A stretch of DNA of 64,000 nt from Coprococcus_C sp934318045. Its GTDB lineage: Bacteria > Bacillota > Clostridia > Lachnospirales > Lachnospiraceae. Positions 52,717-62,146 of the stretch are shown here, piece by piece. Location: assembly GCA_934318045.1 (NCBI GenBank), contig CAKREY010000002.1, positions 248,001 to 312,000 of the forward strand, given 5' to 3'. The notes beneath the pieces are model-generated. The model had not been told where the DNA came from. It did no database searches and saw only the letters and a list, made by a program, of their open reading frames with translations. Each line of letters begins with the position of its first letter. Positions within the stretch are counted from its first letter, which is position 1. The position numbers were made by a program, and so were the translations under genes.

Positions 52717-54501
52717 TTAAAACACAGCATCTTCGATGCTGATTGTTTCCGTTGTTTCATTTTCATCCACCGCATGATTTTCTTTCCGGATTCCCAGATA
52801 TGCCAGGATGTTATCATAGATTTCTCCGACGACCGGAGCCGCTATCGTGCCTCCATAATAAGTTCCCTGCGGTTCGTCAATCAAAATCAGTGTCATGACC
52901 TGCGGATGATCCGCCGGTGCAAATCCAAGGAAGGATGAGATATACCGATGTTCGCTCCGCGGCAATTTCTCGCTGGTCGCTGTCTTGCCCCCGATCCGGT
53001 ACCCCTCGATATAAGCCCGGTGGCCGGTTCCCTCCGCAACAACCGCTTCTAACAACTCTTTCATCGTCTCGCTGGTTGCTGTACTTACTGCATTTTCTTT
53101 CTCCGGGTATGAAAAGACTTCTGTAATATGGTTATTTTCATCCGTACTATACAACCCAAAGTGCGGTGTGACAAGTGTACCTCCATTTACAACCGCAGAA
53201 GCTGCACGCATCAACTGAAGCGGTGTAACCTGAAATGACTGTCCAAACGACATCGTTGCAAGTTCCACCGGTCCCACGTTTTCTTTTTTATGAAAAATGG
53301 AATTTGCTTCTCCCGGAAGATCAACACCTGTTTTTTCAAATAAGCCAAGCGTTTGCAACCCCTTATAAAACCCATCGGCACCGATTCGTTCTCCAACTGT
53401 CATAAATACCGGATTGCAGGAATTCATGATTCCTTCCCGGAAGGTCTCTGCTCCATGTCCGGAAACTTTGTGGCACCGGATTCGACGGTCCTCCACAATA
53501 TGATATCCCGGGCAGTAAAAGGAATCATCCACCCGGAGCTTTCCCTGTTCAAATGCAACCGTGGCTGTCACAATCTTGAATGTGGATCCCGGTTCATACG
53601 TATCACTGATACAATAGTTTCTCCACATTTGGTTGCGCATATCCTGCGTCACTGTTTTTTCTGTCTCGTAATTCAACGTAAACGGATGATTCAGATCATA
53701 TTCCGGCACATCTGCGAGTGCATAGATCTCTCCATTCTGGGGATTCATCACAAGGATACACACGCGTTTTGCCTGTTTTTTTCTTAGTACTTCCATCGCT
53801 TTTTCTGTAATATAGCGTTGGATATTTATATCAATCGAAGTTACCAGATTGTATCCGTCTTTTCCTTCTACTCTCCGCTCCGGCTGATTTTCTACTTCTT
53901 CCCCTCTTGCATTCGTCACAGTGTTTACACTGCCATTTTCTCCCATAAGCAGATCATTATAAAACACTTCGATTCCGACAATCCCCTGATTATCACTTCC
54001 GGTAAATCCCAAAACATGAGAAGCCAGTGTATCATATGGATAAAAGCGTTTATAATCTTCATCGATCATCACACCGGCCAGATTCATTTCTCGGATTTCT
54101 TCTGCAAGTTTCCGGTCTACATTGCTTTTGATCTTCTCGCGTACAGACTTTTTTTCTACTTTTTTTCTTACATCCGTCTCCTGCATCTCCAGTTTTTCGC
54201 TCAGAACACGAATAACTGTCTCCGGTTCTTCAATCTGGTTATGTATGACCGAGATTGAACAGACTGCACGATTTCCTGCCAGGATCACACCATTTCTGTC
54301 ATAAATACTTCCACGTTTGGCTTTGATGCTTCGTTCCCGTTCCTGTACAGCCCTTGCCTGATCTCCATATTTTTTTGCATGGATTGTCATGATACAGACA
54401 AGTTTCATCGTTATTATAGCCAATCCTAGGCAAAAAGCAATCACTATCACGAATAATCTTTTGCGATGGGCACTCGTAAATACCGGTTCCAAGTCTGACA
54501 C
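52717..54501 (-). CDS. Class B penicillin-binding protein, SpoVD-position
   Basis: This 594-residue transpeptidase has one N-terminal transmembrane helix (LFVIVIAFCLGLAIITMKLV), a dimerisation domain, and the transpeptidase motifs SxxK (PGSTFKIVTA), SxN (MNSCNPVFM) and, in place of the usual KTG, GGKTATSEK. The glycine-to-alanine change in the third motif is notable but may be accepted in clostridial homologues. No PASTA repeats. By order (ftsL, pbp, pbp, mraY) it matches Bacillus spoVD. It also ends with an acidic tail (ENETTETISIEDAVF). A role in vegetative division versus sporulation cannot be told from sequence. Confidence 0.9.
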   Translation of the reverse strand: MSDLEPVFTSAHRKRLFVIVIAFCLGLAIITMKLVCIMTIHAKKYGDQARAVQERERSIKAKRGSIYDRNGVILAGNRAVCSISVIHNQIEEPETVIRVLSEKLEMQETDVRKKVEKKSVREKIKSNVDRKLAEEIREMNLAGVMIDEDYKRFYPYDTLASHVLGFTGSDNQGIVGIEVFYNDLLMGENGSVNTVTNARGEEVENQPERRVEGKDGYNLVTSIDINIQRYITEKAMEVLRKKQAKRVCILVMNPQNGEIYALADVPEYDLNHPFTLNYETEKTVTQDMRNQMWRNYCISDTYEPGSTFKIVTATVAFEQGKLRVDDSFYCPGYHIVEDRRIRCHKVSGHGAETFREGIMNSCNPVFMTVGERIGADGFYKGLQTLGLFEKTGVDLPGEANSIFHKKENVGPVELATMSFGQSFQVTPLQLMRAASAVVNGGTLVTPHFGLYSTDENNHITEVFSYPEKENAVSTATSETMKELLEAVVAEGTGHRAYIEGYRIGGKTATSEKLPRSEHRYISSFLGFAPADHPQVMTLILIDEPQGTYYGGTIAAPVVGEIYDNILAYLGIRKENHAVDENETTETISIEDAVF

Positions 54502-54554
54502 CGCCTGTGTTCACTTTATAAAATGTATTCCCCTGCAAAAGAATCTATACGTGC

Positions 54555-56663
54555 TTATCCGGTTGGAGCTTCCGCAGTTGTGTCAACAGGCGCTTCCGTC
54601 GTCGTATCTGAAGTTGTCGTATCGGTTGATTCGGTTGTTGTACCAGACTCTGTTGTTGTGGATGTGTCACCACCCGACTGTTCTACATACGGATTATTGG
54701 AACCACCGGCAACATCATCGGTTGGCGCTGCCCCATCGTAAATCGGTGTTGCAGGTTCATCTTCTGCAGTTGCAGCATCAATGTCATAACTTTCATCCGT
54801 CTTGTAAATATTCATATATGGGAAAATAGCCTGCGCAATATCTGAAAACAGATGTGCCGCTTCTCCACTTCCAGACTGTAATTCCGGTTCGTCTGCTACA
54901 ACATAGATAACAACCTGCGGATTATCCACCGGAGCAAATCCGATAAATGACAAAATATATTTTCCATTTCCACGCGGAAGTTTCTCGGCTGTACCGGTCT
55001 TGCCGCCAACCTCATATCCTTCTACAGCTGCCTTTTTACCTGTACCCTCCGTGACAACGCTTTTCAAAAACTGCCGCATCTGGGCTGACACATCCTCTGA
55101 AATTGTTCTTCTGACCAGCACCGGTTCCCGGTTTTCTACGATATTTCCGTTTTCATCTTCAATCCGCTGAACCACACTCGGCTCATAATAATATCCGCCA
55201 TTAATGGCTGAGCAAAACGCAGTTCCGACCTGCATCATCGAAGTCGTCACACCTTGTCCAAAAGAAGAAACCGCCAGCGAAACCGAACTTAAATTATCCG
55301 CATGGAACACCAGACCACTCAAAGAATCATTGCTTGGTTCTCCGGGAAGATCAACATTCGTGGACTGTCCAAACCCAAACAATACTTGATATTTATCAAA
55401 TAATGAAATTCCCTCTTTTGCTGCAATCTGCATCAATGCATCATTACATGATTTTTCCAAAGCACCGGATACATCAACCATTCCATGTCCGCCATAATCA
55501 TGGGAATGACATTGTATATAACGGTCTTCAATCTGCTCACCGCCATCACAGAAGAATGTATCAGACGGACTGATCGCACCTTCTTCAAGTGCTCCGGAAA
55601 TCGTAAATGTTTTATAGGTGGATCCGGGTTCAAACACATCCGACACCGGAAAATTACGCCACACTTTGTATAGTGCATCCACATGCTCTTCATCGGTTCC
55701 ATTTTGCTTGAAATCCTCGAAGCTTGTGTATCCAGATGCTTCGAGCTCTTCCGGTGTATCAAACTGATACTGTGTCGAGTCGAGATCGTATGCATCATTT
55801 GGATCAAAGGTATGTGAATTGTATAACGCAAGAATCTGACAATTATTCGGATTCATAACGAGCACAGAGATGTTTTTCGCATCTTCTTCCTCAAGCTTTG
55901 CCTTTACTTTTTCTTCTACGATTTTCTGGATATTGGCATCAATACTCGTGACTAAGTTGTTACCATTTGTCGGTGCTTCGATTGATTTGGTAACACCATA
56001 ATCTTCATTCAGATAGGAATACTCTCTTCCATTTGTTCCATTCAACCGACTGTTGTAGTATTCTTCCACGCCATACATACCGACGTTTCCACTTACTGTA
56101 AATCCCAGCAGATGGCAGGCAAGTTCCTTGTTCGGATACACGCGTACATATCGTTCCTCATAATAGATTCCAACGACATTTTTTCCTTCGTCACTGTCAC
56201 AATATTCTTCGAACTTCTGAACTTCTTCATACTCTACCCCTTTTTTTGCAACAAGATAGTAGGACTTCTCATTTTCCAAAAAGCCGGATATTTCTTCATC
56301 TGTAAATCCGAAAAACTGTTTCAGTGCCGAAATTGTCGCTTCTTTCTTTTTTTCATATTGCACAATATTTGCCGGTTCCAAAATCAGATCGTATACCTTT
56401 TTATCCGTTGCAAGTACGGTTCCATTTGTATCTACGATATCTCCACGTTTATATGGAATCACTTTGCTCGTATAACCCTGCTGTGTCAAAACCTGCTGTT
56501 TATATTCTTCACCGGAATGTGTGTCAATCCACAAAATTTTTCCGCCTAATATGCAAAATCCAACCATGCAGCAGCCAGAAACAAATTTCAGCCGCCTCCG
56601 CATGACGTTTGTAAAAACTTTTCTTTTTCTTCTTCTCGCCCTGTTTTGTGGTCTTCTTGTCAT
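54555..56663 (-). CDS. Class B penicillin-binding protein (FtsI/PBP2B-type)
   Basis: This 702-residue septal transpeptidase has a basic N-terminus, a transmembrane helix (FVSGCCMVGFCILGGKIL), a PBP dimerisation domain, and motifs SxxK (PGSTYKTFTI), SxN (KSCNDALM) and KTG (GGKTGTAEK). The final 80 residues are a Thr/Glu-rich tail (TTTESGTTTES...) with no PASTA domain. It follows ftsL, the usual ftsL-pbpB pairing, so it is the likely partner of FtsW. Length exceeds a typical FtsI mainly because of the tail. Confidence 0.93.
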   Translation of the reverse strand: MTRRPQNRARRRKRKVFTNVMRRRLKFVSGCCMVGFCILGGKILWIDTHSGEEYKQQVLTQQGYTSKVIPYKRGDIVDTNGTVLATDKKVYDLILEPANIVQYEKKKEATISALKQFFGFTDEEISGFLENEKSYYLVAKKGVEYEEVQKFEEYCDSDEGKNVVGIYYEERYVRVYPNKELACHLLGFTVSGNVGMYGVEEYYNSRLNGTNGREYSYLNEDYGVTKSIEAPTNGNNLVTSIDANIQKIVEEKVKAKLEEEDAKNISVLVMNPNNCQILALYNSHTFDPNDAYDLDSTQYQFDTPEELEASGYTSFEDFKQNGTDEEHVDALYKVWRNFPVSDVFEPGSTYKTFTISGALEEGAISPSDTFFCDGGEQIEDRYIQCHSHDYGGHGMVDVSGALEKSCNDALMQIAAKEGISLFDKYQVLFGFGQSTNVDLPGEPSNDSLSGLVFHADNLSSVSLAVSSFGQGVTTSMMQVGTAFCSAINGGYYYEPSVVQRIEDENGNIVENREPVLVRRTISEDVSAQMRQFLKSVVTEGTGKKAAVEGYEVGGKTGTAEKLPRGNGKYILSFIGFAPVDNPQVVIYVVADEPELQSGSGEAAHLFSDIAQAIFPYMNIYKTDESYDIDAATAEDEPATPIYDGAAPTDDVAGGSNNPYVEQSGGDTSTTTESGTTTESTDTTTSDTTTEAPVDTTAEAPTG

Positions 56664-56723
56664 ATTATCACCTCAACCGCAAAAATCGAGCAGTGAAACT
56701 GCCCGACTTTCGATCTATCCTTC

Positions 56724-57230
56724 TTAATTCGAACCCGGAATATCCTGATACTGCTTTACATAATCTTCGTCTGCACTATCATAATAGATGATCTGTCCTT
56801 TTTTTGCATAAACCATACCCAGTTCATTGGTCGCAACATTATATATATCATCCAAGGTATACATGTTGTTCAACCGCAGCTTATGCGCAGCATTATCATC
56901 TTCAATCTTTTCAAGTTCTGCCTCAAGCTTTGTAATGTTATTCTGCTGTGTGCTGATTTTTGTGTTCATATAGAGCATTAACACACATGAGCCGACAACC
57001 AGGCAGACCATAGCTGCCATGAACATCATATACCCAGCGGAAAAAGCCAGGGTTTTCTTTGTCTGCGCAGTCACTCTTCGTCTTACTTTTGGGCGTTCCT
57101 GCGGGGCAGTCCTGCGTTCCGGCTGTACGCGGCGTTCCGGTTCGCGCACGCGGCGGACAGGCGCTGCATACATCTGTCTTGCAGCCGTACCGTCTACATA
57201 ATTCATTTGTCTTCTAACCTGCTGTGCCAT
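56724..57230 (-). CDS. ftsL: FtsL-like division protein
   Basis: This 168-residue bitopic protein has a long Arg/Pro-rich cytoplasmic N-terminus (VRRVREPERRVQPERR), one transmembrane helix (AGYMMFMAAMVCLVVGSCVL) and an extracellular coiled coil (NITKLEAELEKIEDDNA). FtsL, with FtsB/DivIC, activates FtsWI. The frame opens at 57239, but AAGGAG 8 bases before the ATG at 57230 gives the start MAQQVRRQ. Assignment rests on architecture and on position between rsmH and the PBP gene. Confidence 0.85.
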   Translation of the reverse strand: MAQQVRRQMNYVDGTAARQMYAAPVRRVREPERRVQPERRTAPQERPKVRRRVTAQTKKTLAFSAGYMMFMAAMVCLVVGSCVLMLYMNTKISTQQNNITKLEAELEKIEDDNAAHKLRLNNMYTLDDIYNVATNELGMVYAKKGQIIYYDSADEDYVKQYQDIPGSN

Positions 57231-57248
57231 ATCTATCACTCCTTAAAA

Positions 57249-58190
57249 TCATACATTTGCTTTTTCAAACACCCGCAATTTGGAACTCTTTGCCCGACTA
57301 TTTTCTACGAGTTCCTGTTCACTTGGGACAATCGGCTTCCGGGTAATCACCTTACCCGTCGGCTTCTTCCCACATACACAAACCGGGAACTCCGGCGGGC
57401 ATGTACATGGATTCATATTTCGATTATATATTGTCTTTACAATCCGATCCTCCAGTGAGTGGAATGTAATTATGCTCAGTCTGCCACCCGGATTCAACCA
57501 GGAAATCATCGTATCCAGTGAGTTTTCCAACACGTCTAATTCATGATTCAATTCAATCCGGATTGCCTGAAATGTCTTCTTGGACGGATGGCCCTGTCCC
57601 TGCCGGACCTTCGCCGGGATCGCCGCCTTGATGATCTCGTTTAACTGTCCGGTTGTCTCTATCACCTGTTCCTGTCTTGCTTTCACAATATGCTTCGCAA
57701 TGTTCTTTGCAAACTTGTCTTCGCCATAATCACGAATCACATGATACAGTTCCATCTCGGAGTATTCATTTACTATATCCTTCGCCGTCATGGTACTTTC
57801 CTGATTCATCCGCATATCAAGCGGTGTGTCCTCACGGTAAGTAAACCCGCGTTCCACATTATCAAGCTGATATGAGGAGACACCGAGATCCAGAACAATT
57901 CCGTCAACACCGCTCACGGAACAGTTCTTCAATACGGCATCAATATCCTGATAATTTGAATGCACAATTGTTACCCGGTCTTTGTAGTCCTTCAACCGTT
58001 CGGTTGCCGCCGCAATCGCATCCAAATCCTGATCGATACCGATCAGTCTGCCTTTGTCCGACAGGCGCTTGCAGATCTCTAAGGAGTGTCCACCCCCACC
58101 GAGAGTTCCATCCACATAGATACCATCCGGCTTGATGTTCAGACTATTGATCGTCTCATCTAAAAGTACCGATTTATGCTTAAATTCCAT
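57249..58190 (-). CDS. rsmH: 16S rRNA C1402 N4-methyltransferase
   Basis: RsmH methylates N4 of C1402 in 16S rRNA. The 313-residue protein starts KHKSVLLDETI, has YVDGTLGGGGHSLEI for SAM binding, DGIVLDLGVSSYQLD, PAKVRQGQGHPSKKTFQAIRI, and SFHSLEDRIVK. All family signatures are present. It lies 11 bases after mraZ in the standard mraZ-rsmH pair. Confidence 0.97.
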   Translation of the reverse strand: MEFKHKSVLLDETINSLNIKPDGIYVDGTLGGGGHSLEICKRLSDKGRLIGIDQDLDAIAAATERLKDYKDRVTIVHSNYQDIDAVLKNCSVSGVDGIVLDLGVSSYQLDNVERGFTYREDTPLDMRMNQESTMTAKDIVNEYSEMELYHVIRDYGEDKFAKNIAKHIVKARQEQVIETTGQLNEIIKAAIPAKVRQGQGHPSKKTFQAIRIELNHELDVLENSLDTMISWLNPGGRLSIITFHSLEDRIVKTIYNRNMNPCTCPPEFPVCVCGKKPTGKVITRKPIVPSEQELVENSRAKSSKLRVFEKANV

Positions 58191-58201
58191 CGTATCCTCC
58201 C

Positions 58202-58642
58202 TTAGATGTTGAACAATTCACCAATCTCGGCGATTTCTTTCAGATCAATCTCTTCTGGGCTGTTGATCTTATCCCAGGCTGCCTTATCCCAGATTGCTAC
58301 GGTATCCGTATGACCAATCATGACAACCTCGCGATCAATACCCGCATATTCACGTAATTTTTGTGGAATTACAATACGATACTGACTATCCATCTCACAG
58401 ACAACCGCAGATCCTTCGTAGAAGTCACGAAGACGTCTTGCCTGGAAATTACTCTTTGGCAGTGCAGCAAGCTTCTCAGCAAACTTTGTCCACTCTGCTT
58501 CCGGATATACATCAATATTATGGTCCATGCCATTGCACAGCACAAATTTATCCCCAAGTTCCTGACGGAATCTTATGGGAATAATCAATCTGCCCTTTGC
58601 ATCGAGGCCATGATTCGATTCTCCTACCATACCTAATGACAT
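58202..58642 (-). CDS. mraZ: Transcriptional repressor MraZ
   Basis: MraZ is a ring-shaped DNA-binding protein of the AbrB-like fold that represses the dcw cluster. The 146-residue protein has two SpoVT/AbrB-like halves: SNHGLDAKGRLIIPIRFRQEL and DSQYRIVIPQKLREY, each with the DxKGR/DxxxR-type motif. The start at 58642 has AAAGGTGA upstream; an internal ATG four codons in is possible. Five GTGG-type repeats spaced 10-11 bases lie upstream and fit the MraZ box, so autoregulation is likely. Confidence 0.94.
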   Translation of the reverse strand: MSLGMVGESNHGLDAKGRLIIPIRFRQELGDKFVLCNGMDHNIDVYPEAEWTKFAEKLAALPKSNFQARRLRDFYEGSAVVCEMDSQYRIVIPQKLREYAGIDREVVMIGHTDTVAIWDKAAWDKINSPEEIDLKEIAEIGELFNI

Positions 58643-58695
58643 ATAACTTCACCTTTCGTATTGCATGCAATGTTGTCCCTACATGGGAACAACCT

Positions 58696-58742
58696 CCACC
58701 GAGCACCACTTGACATCCATTTCACTGCCACTCAGCTTCCAC
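58696..58742 (-). promoter_or_regulatory. MraZ box array, five repeats
   Basis: Read on the minus strand, GTGG occurs at 58739-58742, 58728-58731, 58706-58709 and 58696-58699, with one variant ATGG at 58717-58720. The steps are 11, 11, 11 and 10 bases, about one helical turn. MraZ binds repeats of this kind (GTGG/TGGG with about 10-bp period) in other bacteria. The array begins about 10 bases past the predicted -10 box, right at the start of transcription. Confidence 0.82.
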
Positions 58743-58751
58743 TTGGGTTTC

Positions 58752-58780
58752 ATTGTACAGCAAAAAAAAGGGAAATGCAA
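58752..58780 (-). promoter_or_regulatory. Promoter of mraZ-dcw cluster
   Basis: TTGCAT (58775-58780) and TACAAT (58752-58757) are 17 bases apart on the minus strand. The -35 box lies inside the stem of the lgt terminator. The expected start is near 58745, at the edge of the MraZ boxes. Confidence 0.75.
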
Positions 58781-58800
58781 TACCAATTTGCATTTCCCTT
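58768..58800 (-). terminator. Terminator of lgt
   Basis: Perfect 13-base arms (58768-58780 and 58788-58800) with a 7-base loop are followed on the minus strand by a run of T. It separates lgt from the dcw cluster and overlaps the mraZ promoter. Confidence 0.92.
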
Positions 58801-58827
58801 GTCTAATTCTTACAATATTCACATTTG

Positions 58828-59772
58828 TTATTGTGTATCTTTTTCCTCGGAATCCGGCGTTTTCGCCGGTGTTTTCACTGCTTCGAGACGTTTTTTCACG
58901 ATGATTACCGAGCAGACAAGCACACAGATTGCTGCAAGCAGCTGGGACACCTTCATATTAATAAACGGAATCATCAAAGAATCCGAACGCAGTCCCTCGA
59001 TCCATACACGTCCAAGACCATAGCCCCACAGATACATGAGGAAGATCTCGCCATCAAACTTCTTGTGCTTCCGGTAGATGAAAATAACAATCAAAAGGAT
59101 CAGATTCCACACCGATTCGTACAGGAAGGTCGGATGTACCGTGATCCACTGCATGCCATCGTAGACCTGCATATGATTCGCCATCTCCGAAGTGATGATA
59201 CCGGAGTTAATCATACCGGTCAGGGTTCCTTTGCCAACATAATAGTCGGTCGGAATTGCCATCGCAAAAAGCGAATTCGTATAATCGCCAAACGCTTCCC
59301 GGTTGAAGAAGTTGCCCCAGCGTCCCATGATCTGTCCGATCAGAAGTCCCATCGTCACCGTGTCGGCAAGTACAGAGAACTTCATCTTCTGCTTCTTCGC
59401 AAAGACGATTGCAACAATCACACCCGCGATCACGCCACCGTAGATGGCAAGTCCGCCGCTCCGGATATCAATCAGATCGAACAACGTCTTCCCGAAGCCC
59501 TTGCCCTTCTGGAAATACGAATCCCAGCTGAATATAATATAGTAGAGCCGCGCACCTAAGATTGCCGGGATGATCAGCCAGAGCATGAAGTCCAGATATG
59601 TGTCCTCGCTCTGCCCGGTCCTTTTTGCTTCCTTGCTGATTACAAGGAACGCCAGCACAAATCCAAGTGCTATGATCACACCATAAAATTTGATTTCAAA
59701 TCCAAAGATCGTGAATCCGTCTTTGATATTTTTTAATACTATCCCAAGATTTGGGAATCTGATATCATACAT
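58828..59772 (-). CDS. lgt: Prolipoprotein diacylglyceryl transferase
   Basis: Lgt moves diacylglycerol from phosphatidylglycerol to the lipobox Cys of prolipoproteins. The 314-residue protein has about seven transmembrane helices, with SGGLAIYGGVIAG, the Lgt signature GRWGNFFNREAFG, and HPTFLYESVWNL. A basic, Thr-rich tail follows the last helix. It has its own terminator and lies 62 bases after ychF. Length is slightly above usual. Confidence 0.95.
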   Translation of the reverse strand: MYDIRFPNLGIVLKNIKDGFTIFGFEIKFYGVIIALGFVLAFLVISKEAKRTGQSEDTYLDFMLWLIIPAILGARLYYIIFSWDSYFQKGKGFGKTLFDLIDIRSGGLAIYGGVIAGVIVAIVFAKKQKMKFSVLADTVTMGLLIGQIMGRWGNFFNREAFGDYTNSLFAMAIPTDYYVGKGTLTGMINSGIITSEMANHMQVYDGMQWITVHPTFLYESVWNLILLIVIFIYRKHKKFDGEIFLMYLWGYGLGRVWIEGLRSDSLMIPFINMKVSQLLAAICVLVCSVIIVKKRLEAVKTPAKTPDSEEKDTQ

Positions 59773-59834
59773 AGTTTTTCCTTTTTATTTTCGTCAATTG
59801 ACTCTATTGATAAGTTTTTCACAATGATATGTTT

Positions 59835-60932
59835 CTATACATTAAACTTGAATAAGATCACATCGCCATCCTGCACGACATATTCTTTTCCTTCCTGTCG
59901 TACAAGTCCTTTTTCCTTCGCTGCAAGCATGTTGCCGCTCTCCATGAGATCATCGTAAGCAACAACCTCCGCCTTGATGAATCCACGTTCAAAATCCGTA
60001 TGGATCTTACCCGCTGCCTGTGGTGCCTTCGTGCCCTTCGTGATTGTCCATGCACGTGTCTCATCCGGACCACTTGTCAGGTAACTGATGAGTCCAAGCA
60101 GAGAATAACTTGCCTTGATCAGCTTATCCAGACCGGACTCCGATACGCCAAGCTCCTCTAAGAACATCTGCTTCTCATCATCATCTAACTCGGAGATCTC
60201 CTGCTCAATCTGTGCACACACAGCAAATACTTCACTGCCAAATTCCTTCGCATATTCGCGCACCTTCTGTACATATGGATTGCTTGCTCCATCGTCTGCC
60301 AGATCATCCTCGGATACATTTGCCGCATAGATCACCGGCTTTCCTGTCAGCAGGTTGTATTCCTTGATCCACTTGATTTCGTCCTCATCGTCTGTCTCAA
60401 AGGAAATTGCAAGCTTACCGGATTCCAGATGCTCCTTGATCCGCTTCTGCAGATCAACTTCCTTTGCAAGTTCCTTATTATTGGCTGCACCACGCTGTCC
60501 CTTCGCAATTCGACGGTCAAGCACCTCAATATCTGCGAAGATCAACTCGTAGTTAATCGTCTCAATATCACGGATCGGATCAACCGAACCATCGACATGA
60601 ATGACATTTGGATCTTCAAAGCAACGTACAACATGCACAATCGCATCTGTCTCACGAATGTTGGATAAGAACTGGTTTCCAAGTCCTTCTCCCTTGGATG
60701 CACCCTTTACAAGTCCTGCAATATCAACGAACTCAATCACGGCCGGTGTTGTCTTCGCTGAATGATACATCTCGGTCAGCTTGTCAAGACGCTTGTCCGG
60801 TACCGGTACGACACCCACGTTCGGATCGATCGTACAGAACGGATAGTTCGCGCTTTCCGCGCCCGCCTTTGTCAAAGAATTAAATAATGTGGACTTTCCG
60901 ACGTTCGGAAGCCCGACGATACCTAATTTCAT
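59835..60932 (-). CDS. ychF: Redox/ribosome-associated ATPase YchF
   Basis: YchF is an Obg-family P-loop protein that prefers ATP over GTP and binds ribosomes. The 365-residue sequence has GIVGLPNVGKSTLFNSL, DIAGLVKGASKGEGLG, the relaxed G4 motif, and the C-terminal TGS domain (AWTITKGTKAPQAAGKIHTDFERGF). GGAGG lies just before the ATG. A mobile element begins within about 20 bases upstream of this ribosome-binding site, so any former promoter upstream is probably displaced. Confidence 0.96.
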   Translation of the reverse strand: MKLGIVGLPNVGKSTLFNSLTKAGAESANYPFCTIDPNVGVVPVPDKRLDKLTEMYHSAKTTPAVIEFVDIAGLVKGASKGEGLGNQFLSNIRETDAIVHVVRCFEDPNVIHVDGSVDPIRDIETINYELIFADIEVLDRRIAKGQRGAANNKELAKEVDLQKRIKEHLESGKLAISFETDDEDEIKWIKEYNLLTGKPVIYAANVSEDDLADDGASNPYVQKVREYAKEFGSEVFAVCAQIEQEISELDDDEKQMFLEELGVSESGLDKLIKASYSLLGLISYLTSGPDETRAWTITKGTKAPQAAGKIHTDFERGFIKAEVVAYDDLMESGNMLAAKEKGLVRQEGKEYVVQDGDVILFKFNV

Positions 60933-60951
60933 TTTGTATATTTCCTCCTAT

Positions 60952-61017
60952 AAATCCTTTGATTTCAAGGGATTTCAGCATACTTATTTTTGCAAGTGGG
61001 CCATTTAGTGGGCCATT
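60952..61017. other. Candidate attachment site and integrase-arm repeats
   Basis: A near-palindrome (AAATCC 60952-60957 and GGATTT 60969-60974 around TTTGATTTCAA) is followed by two direct GTGGGCCATT repeats (60996-61005 and 61008-61017) next to the integrase stop. The first could be the crossover core of the element end and the repeats could be integrase arm sites. The other end of the element is not in the window, so this is unproven. Confidence 0.35.
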
Positions 61018-62146
61018 ACATTGCCATAAGTGCTTCTGCTACCAAGTCCATTTCTTTTTTCTTTTCTTCCTCGGTAGTATGAACATATAAGTTCATTGTA
61101 ATTCCAATATTCGAATGGCCCAGTAACATCTGAAGTGTTTTCGGTTTCATTCCTGCTTCAATACATCTGGTAGCAAAAGTATGTCTCAAGATATGCATCG
61201 AAAATCTTGGAATTTTTGCTTTGTCACAGATTTTAAACAGCGCTGTATCATATGTACTGTTCTTGACAGGTGTTCCTTTTCGACACAGAAACACAAATTC
61301 TTCCCATTCTGTTGAAATTTCTGAAATCCTCTTATTCTTTTCTTTTTGTTTTTTTAGTATAGAAACCGCTTCTTCTGTTAAGGGTATCGTACGGTAACCT
61401 GATTTACTCTTTGGTTCTCCGATACGCCACTCCTTTGCACTGTAACGATATTCCATACTTCTGCGAATCTGAATTGTTTTGGATTTAAAATCGACATCTC
61501 CCCATTTCAATCCTACCAATTCGCCTGTTCGCAATCCGGTTTGTAGTATAAAACGATACTGATTTTCATAGCTTTGATTTTCTGCATATTGTAAAAATGT
61601 TTTTTGTATGTCTCTTGTTAAAGCAACCTTCTTCTCAGAAGGCTTTCCCATATCACTTTTCACAGATTTTTTACAGGGATTGCTACGCAAGACTTCATTC
61701 TCTTTTGCATACTCAAACATATTGTATAATGCAATTCTTGCCTGATAAATTGTAGATGTGCGATACCCCTGATCTGCCATATCATAAAATATTTTCTGAC
61801 ATTGAAGTGGTTTCACGTCTGATAGTGTCATCTTCCCAATTACCGGTTTAATATTTTTAATATATCTCTCCGTATAATTGCGAACAGTATTTGAACGGAC
61901 TGTTTTCTTTTTTATCCCAATCCAATAATCAAACCATTGATCGACCAGCATATCTGATGGCATTGAAATATCACTGTGTTCATCCACATAAGTCGCATCA
62001 GCAATCCATGCTCTGCACTCTTGCAGCTTTTTGAATCGTTTATGTTTTCTCTTTCCAAACCGATCTACAAATCTGGCTGAGTATAATCCCGTACTTTCCT
62101 GGGATATTCCCTTGCCAAGTTCTTTGCCTTTTAAATCTTTTCCCAT
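61016..62146 (-). CDS. int: Tyrosine recombinase (Tn916-Int type)
   Basis: The integrase inserts and excises the element. The 376-residue protein has an AP2-like N-terminal arm-binding domain (GLYSARFVDRFGKRKHKRF), a SAM-like core-binding domain, and the catalytic domain with Arg in QTGLRTGELVGLKWGD, His/Arg in HILRHTFATRCIEAG, and His/Tyr in LLGHSNIGITMNLYVH. All five catalytic positions appear present, so it may be active. It lies at the element border, next to two direct repeats. Confidence 0.93.
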   Translation of the reverse strand: MGKDLKGKELGKGISQESTGLYSARFVDRFGKRKHKRFKKLQECRAWIADATYVDEHSDISMPSDMLVDQWFDYWIGIKKKTVRSNTVRNYTERYIKNIKPVIGKMTLSDVKPLQCQKIFYDMADQGYRTSTIYQARIALYNMFEYAKENEVLRSNPCKKSVKSDMGKPSEKKVALTRDIQKTFLQYAENQSYENQYRFILQTGLRTGELVGLKWGDVDFKSKTIQIRRSMEYRYSAKEWRIGEPKSKSGYRTIPLTEEAVSILKKQKEKNKRISEISTEWEEFVFLCRKGTPVKNSTYDTALFKICDKAKIPRFSMHILRHTFATRCIEAGMKPKTLQMLLGHSNIGITMNLYVHTTEEEKKKEMDLVAEALMAM

